From contig CALSQH010000003.1 of NCBI GenBank assembly GCA_943788445.1, forward strand, positions 930,001 through 994,000: a stretch of 64,000 nucleotides of DNA, read 5' to 3'. The stretch comes from an uncultured Pseudomonadales bacterium. Its GTDB lineage: Bacteria; Pseudomonadota; Gammaproteobacteria; Pseudomonadales; Porticoccaceae. Below the pieces are notes generated by a model. It was not told where the DNA came from, did not search any database, and saw only the letters and a list, made by a program, of their open reading frames with translations. Positions 30,616-39,100 of this stretch are shown here, one piece after another (position 1 is the first letter of the stretch; every line of letters starts with the position of its first letter). The position numbers and the translations under genes were made by a program.

Positions 30616-30852
30616 ATGTCCAGAGTATGTCAAGTCACAGGCAAGCGCCCAATGGCTGGAAACAATGTATCTCACGCGAAAAACAGAACACGTCGTCGCT
30701 TTGAGCCAAACCTTCACACTCATCGCTTTTGGGTTGAAGCAGAAAAACGCTTTGTTAAGCTTCGCGTATCTACTAAAGGTATGCGTATCATCGACAAAAA
30801 AGGTATTGAACAAGTCTTGTCCGAGCTTCTGGCTCGTGGCGAGAAAGTCTAA
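30616..30852 (+). CDS. rpmB: 50S ribosomal protein L28
   Basis: Ribosomal protein L28, 78 aa, begins [20 protein letters not shown] and is rich in basic residues ([11 protein letters not shown]). I start it at the ATG at 30616, not the upstream in-frame codon at 30427 that overlaps radC, because the protein then matches the family length exactly. The promoter is clear upstream and rpmG follows 11 bases later. Confidence 0.98.
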   Translation: MSRVCQVTGKRPMAGNNVSHAKNRTRRRFEPNLHTHRFWVEAEKRFVKLRVSTKGMRIIDKKGIEQVLSELLARGEKV

Positions 30853-30863
30853 GGAGACCACTG

Positions 30864-31031
30864 ATGGCTAAGTCAGCGAGAGAAAAGATTCGTTTAGTGT
30901 CCAGTGCGGGTACTGGGCATTTTTATACTACAGATAAGAATAAGCGCAATATGCCTGAGAAAATGGAGATCAAGAAGTATGATCCTACCATTCGCAAGCA
31001 TGTGATCTACAAAGAAGCCAAAATTAAGTAA
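30864..31031 (+). CDS. rpmG: 50S ribosomal protein L33
   Basis: Ribosomal protein L33, 55 aa, reading [20 protein letters not shown], then [21 protein letters not shown] and a basic C-terminus. The cysteines of the zinc-binding L33 type are absent, so this is the zinc-free form. AAGGAG precedes the ATG by seven bases. The rpmB-rpmG pair is conserved in gammaproteobacteria. Confidence 0.98.
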   Translation: MAKSAREKIRLVSSAGTGHFYTTDKNKRNMPEKMEIKKYDPTIRKHVIYKEAKIK

Positions 31032-31056
31032 TCTGGCTTTAAGTAGCGCAAAAAAG

Positions 31057-31082
31057 TCCTGCCGTTTGGCGGGATTTTTTTT
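31057..31082 (+). terminator. Rho-independent terminator after rpmG
   Basis: TCCTGCC and GGCGGGA (one G-U pair) form a stem around GTTT, followed directly by eight T residues. It ends the rpmB-rpmG transcript. Confidence 0.85.
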
Positions 31083-31203
31083 GCCTGGTTTTTATGTGCG
31101 CAGATCATAGCGAAGCCATTTCTCTCAATACCCCCTATTCAGAACTCTGCACAGTTTGAAGTTTCACGTATAAGCGAGGAAGCACACATAAAAAGCCAGG
31201 CAA
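31081..31203. repeat. Imperfect inverted repeat between rpmG and the cold-shock gene
   Basis: TTGCCTGGTTTTTATGTGCG at 31081-31100 is matched by the reverse complement of 31182-31203 with one single-base gap and one mismatch. The arms enclose about 80 bases with no open frame. It could be a small MITE-like element or a long-stem structure; no target-site duplication was identified. Confidence 0.55.
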
Positions 31204-31205
31204 TA

Positions 31206-31235
31206 AAAAACCCGATAATTTCTTATCGGGTTTTT
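31206..31235 (-). terminator. Terminator of the cold-shock gene
   Basis: AAAAACCCGATAA pairs perfectly with TTATCGGGTTTTT around TTTC (13-bp stem). On the minus strand it ends in a T-run, 38 bases downstream of the cold-shock gene stop. Confidence 0.85.
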
Positions 31236-31273
31236 CTTAATTTACTGATTATGCCCTAGGGCATGGTCAGAAA

Positions 31274-31483
31274 TTAATCGGCAACTACGTTCTCAGCTTG
31301 AGCGCCTTTTTGACCCTGAGTAACTTCCATAGTAACTGCTTGGCCTTCTTTTAATGATTTGAAACCATCAGCTTGAATTGCGCTGTGGTGAACAAATACG
31401 TCACCGCCGCCTTCTTGCTCAATGAATCCAAAACCTTTACTGTCGTTGAACCACTTTACAGTGCCAGAAACTCTCTCCGACAT
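31274..31483 (-). CDS. CspA-family cold-shock protein
   Basis: A 69-residue single-domain cold-shock protein that binds single-stranded RNA and DNA. RNP1 (KGFGFIEQ) and RNP2 (VFVHHSAI) are intact after GTVKWFND. I start it at the ATG at 31483 ([12 protein letters not shown]), with GAGG six bases upstream; a four-residue longer frame is disfavoured. The long upstream region may give the extended 5' leader typical of csp mRNAs. Which csp paralogue it is cannot be said. Confidence 0.95.
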   Translation of the reverse strand: MSERVSGTVKWFNDSKGFGFIEQEGGGDVFVHHSAIQADGFKSLKEGQAVTMEVTQGQKGAQAENVVAD

Positions 31484-31930
31484 AACTAACCTCACTTATA
31501 AATAATGTATACCGTTTAAGGTGTTTAAAAATATCCAGCCTCGTAACGGGGCTAGCCTATACCTTTGAAAACATGCCGATCTAAAAAGAAGGGCGGTTGG
31601 ATTACAAAGGCATTACTGTATCAACAAAACAATAAAGTTTAATAAGCGTTGAATCAGAACCGCGCAGTGTATTAGCTTTTTTATGATTTGGCTAATTTTT
31701 GCGCGCTTTTAGTGTAAATAAAAGGTCGTTTTGCTTGTTTTTTAATCAATTCAACCAATTCGGAGCAAAATCTGGTCGTGGATTGCGCCGGTAATCGCTT
31801 TTTATGCGTTAATCACCAAACCGCTCGAAGTAAAGGTGAGCGCTCTATAACTAGTTCGGTATAGTAAAATGAGTTGCTCAGTTGCTGGTTAGAGCAGGCA
31901 TAATTTACACAATCTATTAAGGAATCGGAA
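31484..31930. other. Intergenic region between divergent cold-shock and FAD-dehydrogenase genes
   Basis: About 450 bases without a gene. The left half, visibly AT-rich, probably carries the cold-shock promoter and 5' leader on the minus strand. The right half carries the start signals for the dehydrogenase, including AAGGAA just before its ATG. I see no convincing -35/-10 pair, no tRNA and no small conserved frame. Confidence 0.6.
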
Positions 31931-33337
31931 ATGTTGTCCAAGATTATCATTGAGCAATTGATTGCCATTGTCGGCGAGTCGAGATTGTTGCTTGAAGCTG
32001 ATGATTTAAAACGTTTCGGTATTGACCGAACAACTTTATGGAAGCCGGCCCCCTGTGCAGTGTTGCTGCCGGGTTCAATCGCTGAGGTTCAGGCAATTGT
32101 CTGTCTTGCTGGTCAGCATAATCTGGCGCTGGTGCCTTCCGGAGGAAGAACTGGTCTGAGCGGTGGTGCTGTGGCAAAAGATGGCGAGTTAGTTGTTGCT
32201 ATGAATCGCCTTGATCAGATCGTTGATTTCAATCCTATCGATCGCACGGTCACTGTAGGGGCTGGAATGATCACGGCTGATTTACAGGATTTTGCCGAGA
32301 AACAGGGACTCTACTACCCCGTGAATTTTGCCTCTACAGGCTCGAGCCAGATTGGCGGCAATATCGCCACCAACGCGGGCGGTATTAAAGTTATTAAATA
32401 CGGTATGACGCGCAATTGGGTCGCGGGTCTAAGGGTGGTTAATGGCGCGGGAGATATTCTTGACCTCAATAAAGGCTTGGTAAAAAACAATGCCGGCTAT
32501 GATCTTCGACATCTTTTTATTGGCTCTGAAGGTACCTTGGGTATTATTTGTGAAGCGACTATTCAGCTGACTCGGCTGCCAGCTGAATCTGCAGTCATGG
32601 TTTTGGGGGTGAGAGATTTTCCCGCGATTATGGATGTGTTGGGTTGCTTTGCCGCCGACTTGGATCTCACTGCTTTTGAGTTCTTTTCTCAGCAGGCCTT
32701 AGATAGAGTGGTGGAGCACCGGGGTCATGCCAAACCTTTTGAGGGCGTTGCACCGTTTTATGCGCTGTTGGAATTTGAAACTGCTCGTGGAGCTATTTCA
32801 GACAGGGCTATTTCAGACAGAGCTATGACATTGTTTGAGAGCTGTGTTCGGCAGGGTTGGGTTTTAGATGGCGTGTTAAGTCAGAGCGTGGCTCAGGCAC
32901 AAAATTTGTGGAAACTACGTGAGGATATCTCGGAAAGCCTCTGGCACTTAAAACCCTATAAAAATGATATCTCTGTGCGGGTTTCACGAATGCCTAATTT
33001 TCTCTGCGAGGTTGAGCTATTGGTCGAGCAGCAGTATCCAGATTTTGAGATAGTGTGGTACGGCCATATTGGTGACGGAAATTTACACCTCAATATCCTT
33101 AAGCCAGAGGCACTGTCGGTTGATCAGTTTAACGCTAAATGTGTTAATGTCAGCAGCGAGATCGGCCAGCTACTCGCTAAGTATGAGGGCAGCATCTCTG
33201 CTGAGCATGGTGTCGGGTTACTGAAAAAAGATTATTTGCATTATTCCAGATCGCCACAAGAAATGGATATGATGCGCAGTATTAAGCGGGCTTTTGATCC
33301 CAGACATATTTTAAACCCAGGAAAGTTATTTGACTGA
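31931..33337 (+). CDS. FAD-linked D-2-hydroxyacid dehydrogenase (D-2-hydroxyglutarate/D-lactate type)
   Basis: A 468-residue flavoprotein. The N-terminal FAD_binding_4 (PCMH) domain holds VPSGGRTGLSGGA near 75 and GGNIATNAGG near 141; the C-terminal FAD-oxidase domain holds YGHIGDGNLHLN and AEHGVGLLK near the end. It most resembles bacterial D-2-hydroxyglutarate dehydrogenases, which recycle the side product of SerA, but D-lactate or glycolate specificity is possible. Residues about 287-297 include a duplicated AISDR from a 15-base DNA duplication. It is followed six bases later by a DUF4870-like gene. Confidence 0.85.
   Translation: MLSKIIIEQLIAIVGESRLLLEADDLKRFGIDRTTLWKPAPCAVLLPGSIAEVQAIVCLAGQHNLALVPSGGRTGLSGGAVAKDGELVVAMNRLDQIVDFNPIDRTVTVGAGMITADLQDFAEKQGLYYPVNFASTGSSQIGGNIATNAGGIKVIKYGMTRNWVAGLRVVNGAGDILDLNKGLVKNNAGYDLRHLFIGSEGTLGIICEATIQLTRLPAESAVMVLGVRDFPAIMDVLGCFAADLDLTAFEFFSQQALDRVVEHRGHAKPFEGVAPFYALLEFETARGAISDRAISDRAMTLFESCVRQGWVLDGVLSQSVAQAQNLWKLREDISESLWHLKPYKNDISVRVSRMPNFLCEVELLVEQQYPDFEIVWYGHIGDGNLHLNILKPEALSVDQFNAKCVNVSSEIGQLLAKYEGSISAEHGVGLLKKDYLHYSRSPQEMDMMRSIKRAFDPRHILNPGKLFD
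32792..32821 (+). repeat. 15-base tandem duplication within the dehydrogenase gene
   Basis: GCTATTTCAGACAGG is followed at once by GCTATTTCAGACAGA, coding AISDR-AISDR. It keeps the frame and lies in a surface helix of the C-terminal domain. Confidence 0.9.
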
Positions 33338-33343
33338 TTTGCC

Positions 33344-33703
33344 ATGAATGACAATACAACTAATGCAGACCCAACACAGCCCTTAGCGGCAGATTTAAAG
33401 AATCTGGCTCTGCTGGTGTATATATTGCAGGGCTTGGGTTTTGTTACCGGCGGCTTGACTTGGGTTGCTGGGGTGATGATCAACTACATCAAACTCGATT
33501 CGATCAAGGGTACCTGGGTGGAGAGCCATTTCCGCTGGCAGCTCAATACATTTTGGTACGGCCTACTCTGGTGGGTTGTGGGTTTAGTGCTGTGGCTACT
33601 TTTACTCGGCTGGTTGGTGTGGGGGCTGCTCTCACTCTGGGCTCTTTATCGTGTTATTAAGGGCGCGTTGACTCTTAACGACCATAAGCCAATTATTTTC
33701 TGA
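33344..33703 (+). CDS. DUF4870-like small membrane protein
   Basis: A 119-residue protein with two or three hydrophobic helices: about 22-48, then a long Trp/Leu-rich stretch about 70-103 that likely makes two helices. The overall shape, an N-terminal LALLVYILQGLGFVTGGLTW and HFRWQLNTFWYGLLWW, fits DUF4870-type membrane proteins of unknown function. Its TGA overlaps the next ATG (TGATG), so it is coupled to the FAH-family gene. Confidence 0.65.
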   Translation: MNDNTTNADPTQPLAADLKNLALLVYILQGLGFVTGGLTWVAGVMINYIKLDSIKGTWVESHFRWQLNTFWYGLLWWVVGLVLWLLLLGWLVWGLLSLWALYRVIKGALTLNDHKPIIF

Positions 33704-34374
33704 TGACAGAGTATTCTCATAATGTAGATGGAGTGCCGGCAACATTAGCGGTTGGCAAAGTGGTGTGCGTGGGCAGAAATTTCGCGGATCATGCCAAAGA
33801 GCTAAATAACGCTATTCCCACAGAGCCGGTGTTGTTTATAAAACCTAGTACCGCGTTGGTCAATCTTGAGATGCCCATTGCGATACCCTTGAATTTTGGT
33901 AGCTGTCACTTTGAAACAGAAATGGCCGTTTTGATTGGTGACAAACTAACGTGCTGTGATGAACGGCAAGCAGCAGGCGCGATTGCCGGTGTTGGTGTTG
34001 CGTTGGACTTAACGCTGCGAGATCTGCAGTCAGAACTCAAGGATAAAAGGTTACCCTGGGAAAAGGCTAAAGGATTTGATGGCGCCTGTCCGATGTCGGC
34101 ATTTGTAAGCCCACAGAATATCGGCGATATACAGAATCAGCAGATTCGGCTTAGTCAGAACGGGGTGCTACAACAGAATGGCAATAGCGCCGATATGTTG
34201 ACGCCGGTATTGCCGCTGCTGGTTTATATCAGTCAGTTTTTTAGCCTGCTACCCGGAGACATTGTCTTGACCGGAACACCTGCGGGAGTTGGTCCGCTGG
34301 CAATAGGTGATCGATTGGAGGTTTCTCTGGGCGATATGATTAAACTAGAAACAGAGGTTCTTGGAAGAGATTGA
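33703..34374 (+). CDS. Fumarylacetoacetate hydrolase-family protein (YcgM-like)
   Basis: A 223-residue FAH-domain protein. Such enzymes hydrolyse or decarboxylate beta-keto or acylpyruvate substrates with a divalent metal. VCVGRNFADHAKEL and the metal ligands in CHFETEMAVLIG and ALDLTLRDLQ (D) are present, and VLTGTPAGVGPL is the C-terminal signature. The closest assigned group is acylpyruvate hydrolase/oxaloacetate tautomerase (YcgM/FAHD1-like); the substrate is not proven. Confidence 0.85.
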   Translation: MTEYSHNVDGVPATLAVGKVVCVGRNFADHAKELNNAIPTEPVLFIKPSTALVNLEMPIAIPLNFGSCHFETEMAVLIGDKLTCCDERQAAGAIAGVGVALDLTLRDLQSELKDKRLPWEKAKGFDGACPMSAFVSPQNIGDIQNQQIRLSQNGVLQQNGNSADMLTPVLPLLVYISQFFSLLPGDIVLTGTPAGVGPLAIGDRLEVSLGDMIKLETEVLGRD

Positions 34375-34375
34375 T

Positions 34376-34594
34376 ATGACATTGGAAACGGGTATTTACA
34401 AGCATTATAAAGGCAATCTGTATGAAGTTATTGGTGTTGCCCAGCACAGTGAAACATTAGAATATCTGGTCATCTATAAAACCCTCTATGGCGATTTTAG
34501 TACCTGGGTTCGTCCGCTGGATATGTTTCTGGAGACTGTGGGAAAAGAGGGCAAGCAGGTGGCGCGTTTTGAATTTGTCGAGTCCAGTGATTAA
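34376..34594 (+). CDS. DUF1653-domain protein
   Basis: A 72-residue DUF1653 protein. GIYKHYKGNLYEVIGVAQHS, YKTLYGDFSTWVRPLDMF and RFEFV match the domain end to end. Function unknown. The start used is ATG 34376, two bases after the FAH gene stop; an alternative start at 34361 would overlap that gene. Confidence 0.85.
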   Translation: MTLETGIYKHYKGNLYEVIGVAQHSETLEYLVIYKTLYGDFSTWVRPLDMFLETVGKEGKQVARFEFVESSD

Positions 34595-34609
34595 CTGTAG
34601 CGAATAACT

Positions 34610-35029
34610 ATGCTGTTTATTACATCCGGAGTTGCTATTCCCGATAGTGAAATTGAGTTGACCGCGGTCCGCTCTCAGGGTCCGGGTGGGCAAAACGTCA
34701 ACAAGGTCTCGTCGGCTATTCATCTGCGTTTTGATATTAATCAGTCTTCACTGCCGGATGTTTTTAAGCAGCGGCTATTAAAGATTAGTGATCAGCGCAT
34801 CTCCAAAGACGGCATTATTGTTATCAAGGCGCAGACTACGCGCAGTCAAGAAAAGAACCGCGCCGAGGCGCTGGAGCGGTTGCAGCAACTTCTTATGCAG
34901 GTTACCTATACCCCTAAAGTACGCCGACCTACTCGACCGACCAAAGGCTCACAAAGGCGCCGTATGGACAAAAAAACTCAACACGGAAAACAAAAAGCCC
35001 TGCGTTCAAAGATATCTCCAGATTCATAA
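34610..35029 (+). CDS. arfB: Alternative ribosome-rescue factor B (peptidyl-tRNA hydrolase)
   Basis: ArfB/YaeJ releases nascent chains from ribosomes stalled without a stop codon. The 139-residue protein has the catalytic GGQ in RSQGPGGQNVNKVSS (about 23-37) and a basic tail (about 105-139, many K/R) that enters the mRNA channel. It lies 15 bases after the DUF1653 gene and 63 bases before srkA. Confidence 0.93.
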   Translation: MLFITSGVAIPDSEIELTAVRSQGPGGQNVNKVSSAIHLRFDINQSSLPDVFKQRLLKISDQRISKDGIIVIKAQTTRSQEKNRAEALERLQQLLMQVTYTPKVRRPTRPTKGSQRRRMDKKTQHGKQKALRSKISPDS

Positions 35030-35092
35030 CGCTGCTAGGTATCGCAGTGCTCGGCGTGTAAACTGCGCCGATTCATATCAACGGTCAGCCCC

Positions 35093-36085
35093 ATGTCAGA
35101 TTCTCAGAAGCACCCATTCGATAGCTTAAGCCCCGATCTATTAATAGATGCGGTTGAAAGCTTGGGTTTTGTCAGTGATGGTCGATTTCTGGCTCTCAAT
35201 AGTTATGAGAATCGCGTCTATCAAATTGGCATCGAAGATGAGACGCCGATGATCGCGAAATTCTACCGTCCTGGACGCTGGTCTCGTGAACAGATTCTTG
35301 AAGAGCACGAGTTCTGCTATGAGCTTCATGAGCAGGAGCTTCCTGTGGTTGTGCCGTGGAGAAATTCTCAAGGCGGTAGTCTCAACAGCTATGGTGATTT
35401 CACCTTTGCGCTTTACCAACGCAAAGGTGGCCGGGCCCCAGAGTTAGACAATCTCGACAATCTTTTTATTCTCGGTCGGTTGATGGGGCGTATTCATGGC
35501 ATCGGCGCGACAAAGCCGTTTAAGTATCGTCCGCAGTTGGATAGTCAGGGGTTTGGTTGGGATTCCTATAAGTTGATCAGCGAGCAATTTATTCCCGATG
35601 GTTTGCGTTTGGCCTACGATAGCCTAGCCTTGGATATTCTAAAAAAGATCGAGCAAATTCTGGCGGATTATGGCGAAATAACGCGTATTCGAGTACATGG
35701 TGATTGCCACTCGGGAAATATTTTGTGGCGCGATGACAATCCTCATTTTGTCGATTTTGATGATGCGCGAATGGCGCCTGCAATTCAGGATTTATGGATG
35801 CTATTGTCGGGTGATCGCCATGAGCAGACGCTACAGATGGCCGAAATTGTCGAAGGCTACAATGAATTTTATACGTTCGATATGCGAGAGTTAAGGCTGA
35901 TTGAAGTGATGCGTACACTGCGGATTATGCACCACAGTGCGTGGATCGCCAGACGCTGGTCTGACCCAGCTTTCCCTATGGCGTTTTCATGGTTTAACTC
36001 GCCGCGCTACTGGAGCGAGCATATCCTTGAGCTTAGAGAGCAGTTGGCGGCTCTGAATGAACCGCCGATAGAGTTGATTCGCTGA
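35093..36085 (+). CDS. srkA: Stress response kinase A (YihE/RdoA)
   Basis: A 330-residue aminoglycoside phosphotransferase-fold serine/threonine kinase. The catalytic loop RVHGDCHSGNILW and the metal motif FVDFDDARMAP are intact. The N-terminal part has ENRVYQIG and MIAKFYRPGRW. In E. coli SrkA counters programmed death after envelope and oxidative stress. It converges on a DUF481 gene. Confidence 0.94.
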   Translation: MSDSQKHPFDSLSPDLLIDAVESLGFVSDGRFLALNSYENRVYQIGIEDETPMIAKFYRPGRWSREQILEEHEFCYELHEQELPVVVPWRNSQGGSLNSYGDFTFALYQRKGGRAPELDNLDNLFILGRLMGRIHGIGATKPFKYRPQLDSQGFGWDSYKLISEQFIPDGLRLAYDSLALDILKKIEQILADYGEITRIRVHGDCHSGNILWRDDNPHFVDFDDARMAPAIQDLWMLLSGDRHEQTLQMAEIVEGYNEFYTFDMRELRLIEVMRTLRIMHHSAWIARRWSDPAFPMAFSWFNSPRYWSEHILELREQLAALNEPPIELIR

Positions 36086-36137
36086 TTTTCGGCTAATGTT
36101 GCCAGTTAGTGCTTCTAAATAGCACTATCAGCTAGTG

Positions 36138-37076
36138 CTACCAACTATAGTTAACCCCAATAGTTAGCTGGCTATCTGACTTTTCAGTCCCTGCCGCCGG
36201 CTGATTGTCATATATCCATTCCAGCTTGAGTTCGGTAAATAGATTTTCTATCACCGGCACTTTTATTCCCAAGTCCGCTTTAAAGTCAGAATCGCTTATA
36301 TCTGTCAGGGCGATCAATATTTTGTGGCTGTGGAAGAGCTCCATGTTCTGCATTAATAGGGTTCGGTAATCAGTGGCCCAGCTCCATGTTAGGCGCTTAT
36401 CCGTGGTTTGATCTTCAAGCTCTTCACTGATCCACAGCAAACCGGTCTCGGCTGACAGGGCGCTGGAATCAGAATCCCAGAACTGCCGACCAATGGCGCT
36501 ACCGACAGCATAGTACTGATCGATGGCGCGTTCCTCGCTAGCGCCAAATTCGATGCCATTACTCCAGAACCACTGTTCCTGAAAGAACCAATTTACGCCA
36601 TAGTTAAGAGCATACTCCTGATTTGCTGGAGATCCGTCGAGGCTGTGGGTTTCATAATTGATGCTTGAGAGGTGGCGAAAATCGCCGTCTCGCCACTCGA
36701 CATTGCTGTCAAAATCCAAATCTTCACGCTCTTGATTGCCGCTGGCGTAGGCGCCGGTCAGGGATAGGCTGCCGTTATAGGTATTGTTGAAAACTTCCGG
36801 CGGCTTTTGACCAATGGATTCTCCATTGATAGAGGCTACCTGTTCCAGTGCAATTGTTAAGGCTCCAAAGCGCTCTGAATCCCAAGTCACCTGGCTTTCA
36901 GTCTGTTCGCTGAGCTGGCCCTGAATAATATCGCCATTGGTTAGTGTAATTTGATCTGCTGATACTATTGCTGTCAACGTCATTGCTGTGAGTGCTACTG
37001 TTGCCAGCGTTGTTGTTTTGAATGCTGAGGCCGCCAAGCAAGTTAGATCTTTGCTAGTAGAATTTCCGTATGGCAT
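36138..37076 (-). CDS. DUF481 outer-membrane beta-barrel-like protein
   Basis: A 312-residue protein with a long signal-like N-terminus (hydrophobic about 20-38, ending VSADQ), a small domain at about 40-85 (ITLTNGDIIQGQL) and a DUF481 domain of alternating beta strands from about 95 to the C-terminal aromatic residue (NYSW). DUF481 proteins are thought to be outer-membrane salt-stress-induced barrels; exact role unknown. It is divergent from gcvH with a 200-base spacer. Confidence 0.75.
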   Translation of the reverse strand: MPYGNSTSKDLTCLAASAFKTTTLATVALTAMTLTAIVSADQITLTNGDIIQGQLSEQTESQVTWDSERFGALTIALEQVASINGESIGQKPPEVFNNTYNGSLSLTGAYASGNQEREDLDFDSNVEWRDGDFRHLSSINYETHSLDGSPANQEYALNYGVNWFFQEQWFWSNGIEFGASEERAIDQYYAVGSAIGRQFWDSDSSALSAETGLLWISEELEDQTTDKRLTWSWATDYRTLLMQNMELFHSHKILIALTDISDSDFKADLGIKVPVIENLFTELKLEWIYDNQPAAGTEKSDSQLTIGVNYSW

Positions 37077-37278
37077 TTACTGCTCCTGAGGGGGGTGATA
37101 AGTAAAATTGGTAATTGATTAAGGTCGTGTATTTTACAGATTTCGTCAAGATGGTCATTACTTGTCGAAAATTACTTTATCTTTCTAGTGGTTCATCAGT
37201 AGAATGCCGATCCATGGATGTCGACTAATGGTTGATCAACATTATTATGAAGTTATCAGAGAGTTTGAGGAGAAAAAA

Positions 37279-37665
37279 ATGAGCGAATTTCCAGCTGAGT
37301 TGAAATATGCCAGCAGCCACGAATGGGCTAGATTGGAGAGTGATGGCAGTGTGGTGGTTGGAATTACAGACCACGCGCAGGATGCTTTAGGCGATGTTGT
37401 TTACATTGAGCTTCCTGAGATGGGTGCGAGTGTTGATGCTGGATCTGAAGTTGCGGTTATTGAGTCTGTTAAAGCGGCCTCTGATATCTATTCTCCAGTG
37501 ACTGGTGAAGTGGTTGAGATTAATCCGGCGCTCGAAGATGAGCCTGAGACAGTAAACAGTTCGCCCTACGCCGATGGTTGGTTATTTCGTGTGATGCCGA
37601 CTGATATGGCCAGTATGGAAGACTTGATGGATGCCGACGGCTACGCGGCTTCTGTAGAAGAGTAA
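37279..37665 (+). CDS. gcvH: Glycine cleavage system H protein
   Basis: GcvH is the lipoyl carrier of the glycine cleavage system. The 128-residue protein starts at ATG 37279 ([16 protein letters not shown]) with GAGGAG at 37267-37272; the longer frame from 37204 was dismissed. The lipoylated lysine is K65 in [12 protein letters not shown]. gcvT and gcvP are not next to it, so the complex must be completed from elsewhere. A strong terminator follows. Confidence 0.97.
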   Translation: MSEFPAELKYASSHEWARLESDGSVVVGITDHAQDALGDVVYIELPEMGASVDAGSEVAVIESVKAASDIYSPVTGEVVEINPALEDEPETVNSSPYADGWLFRVMPTDMASMEDLMDADGYAASVEE

Positions 37666-37750
37666 TACTGGCTAGCAGGCATTTAAGTAAGCTGCTTTCT
37701 AATTGGTGCTTCTTAATTAGACTTTTTAAATAAGTGTATCGCTTAAAATC

Positions 37751-37782
37751 AAAAAAGCCTCGATATTTATCGGGGCTTTTTT
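37751..37782. terminator. Bidirectional terminator between gcvH and HAD phosphatase
   Basis: AAAAAAGCC-T-CGAT pairs with ATCG-G-GGCTTTTTT, a 14-bp stem including one G-T pair. It lies between convergent genes and has A and T runs suitable for both strands. Confidence 0.85.
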
Positions 37783-37815
37783 GTGGGTCTGGGTTTTTAA
37801 GGATTGGTTTAAGAA

Positions 37816-38472
37816 TCAGTCGCGCAGGGAAATAATAGGCCACTGCTTGTGTTCAGCTTCTGCTTTTAAGCGATCGCAGGGATCAACAGTTACTGGGTGA
37901 TCTACCTCGAGAAGCAAGGGCAGATCATTGATGGAATCACTGTAGAACCAGCTGCCTTCAAGCGTCTCAGATTGTTGCTCTAGCCATTCCTGTAGTCGAA
38001 TGACTTTACCCTCTTTGTAAGTGGGGGTGCCGCTAACCTTACCGGTGTAGCGACCATCAATAATCTCAGGGTCGGCCGACAAAAATTCTGTAACGCCTAG
38101 GCTGAGGCAGATGGGTTCGATAACAAAGCGATTGGTCGCGGTGATAATAAGCAGTCGATCACCGGCCTCGCGATGCTTTTCCAATAGCGCCTTCGCCTTG
38201 GGTAGTTGCATAGGCGCAATCACCTGCTGCATAAACTTTGCGTGGAGTCTATGAAGCTCGGCCATTGGCATTTCTGCCAGTGGACGCAGGGAAAAGTCCA
38301 AATAAGCGAAAATATCCAAACTGCCAGCGACATAATCAGCGTAGAATTGGTCGTTGCTTTTTTGGAACTGCTGCGCGTCAACCAGTTGTTCAGCAACTAG
38401 AAATTTACCCCAGCTGTGGTCACTGTCGCCTGCTATCAGGGTGTTATCTAAGTCGAATATAGCAAGAGCCAT
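37816..38472 (-). CDS. HAD-IB family phosphatase (SerB-like)
   Basis: A 218-residue HAD hydrolase. The nucleophile motif FDLDNTLIAGDSD has D7 and D9 after the start I use (ATG 38472, MALAIFDLDNTL); the longer frame to 38556 has no family match before this point. ITATNRF and the C-terminal YSDSINDLPLL acidic motif complete the site. The group includes phosphoserine- and histidinol-phosphate-type phosphatases; the substrate is unknown. In Pseudomonas a similar gene lies beside rppH. Confidence 0.85.
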   Translation of the reverse strand: MALAIFDLDNTLIAGDSDHSWGKFLVAEQLVDAQQFQKSNDQFYADYVAGSLDIFAYLDFSLRPLAEMPMAELHRLHAKFMQQVIAPMQLPKAKALLEKHREAGDRLLIITATNRFVIEPICLSLGVTEFLSADPEIIDGRYTGKVSGTPTYKEGKVIRLQEWLEQQSETLEGSWFYSDSINDLPLLLEVDHPVTVDPCDRLKAEAEHKQWPIISLRD

Positions 38473-38597
38473 GAAATACTGTCCGGTTGGGTTTCTGTGC
38501 ACAGGAGGATAACCATGCAGCGTTATTGTCTCAAGAGAAAATTGCTGTGACTCCAAGACTGTGGAACAATAAGCTTAAAATAAAAGGGTGATTTACT

Positions 38598-39098
38598 TTG
38601 GTTGATAAGGATGGTTTCCGCTCAAATGTCGCTATTGTTATAGGTGACGGCAATGGCAGGTTGTTTTGGGCAAAAAGGGTCGGGCAGACCGCTTGGCAAT
38701 TCCCTCAGGGCGGTATTGATCGTGGGGAGAGCGCTGAAGATGCTCTTTATCGAGAGCTCTACGAAGAGGTGGGTCTTGAATCGGGCGACGTCAGCATTAT
38801 TCAGCGCTCTAAAAAATGGCTGAGATATCATATTCCCCAACAGATGCAGCGCAAGCACTCCAAGCCTCTCTGTATCGGTCAAAAGCAACGCTGGTTTTTC
38901 TTGCAGATGACTTGCGACCCTAGCAAGGTTCGGTTCGATACCAGTGGAACTCCAGAATTTGATAATTGGCAGTGGGTCAATTATTGGTATCCAGTGAATT
39001 CGGTTATTTCATTTAAACGCAGTGTTTATCGCAATGCCTTGCATGAGTTTTCCGCGGCGAATGCCGGCTTCCAAACTACTTCACGTCAGGCTATCTAA
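38598..39098 (+). CDS. rppH: RNA pyrophosphohydrolase
   Basis: RppH removes pyrophosphate from triphosphorylated mRNA 5' ends and so starts RNase E decay. The 166-residue protein has the Nudix box GGIDRGESAEDALYRELYEE (begin about residue 38). The start is TTG 38598, giving MVDKDGFRSNVAIVI, matching the family N-terminus. It lies two bases before ptsP, the conserved rppH-ptsP pair. Confidence 0.95.
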   Translation: MVDKDGFRSNVAIVIGDGNGRLFWAKRVGQTAWQFPQGGIDRGESAEDALYRELYEEVGLESGDVSIIQRSKKWLRYHIPQQMQRKHSKPLCIGQKQRWFFLQMTCDPSKVRFDTSGTPEFDNWQWVNYWYPVNSVISFKRSVYRNALHEFSAANAGFQTTSRQAI

Positions 39099-39100
39099 CT

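Noticed and set aside
36086..36137. AGTGCT repeats between srkA and the DUF481 gene as a regulatory element
   Set aside because: The copies are short and in a 52-base convergent gap; the AGTGCT/AGCACT pairing is at most a weak stem without T-tract.
37204..37278. 25-residue extension of GcvH
   Set aside because: GcvH starts at [10 protein letters not shown] with GAGGAG upstream; the extension has no homology.
37077..37278. Glycine riboswitch upstream of gcvH
   Set aside because: I see no paired aptamer pattern or conserved core in the spacer; only AT-rich promoter-like sequence.
38473..38556. N-terminal extension of the HAD phosphatase
   Set aside because: HAD proteins begin a few residues before the DxDxT motif, which fits ATG 38472.
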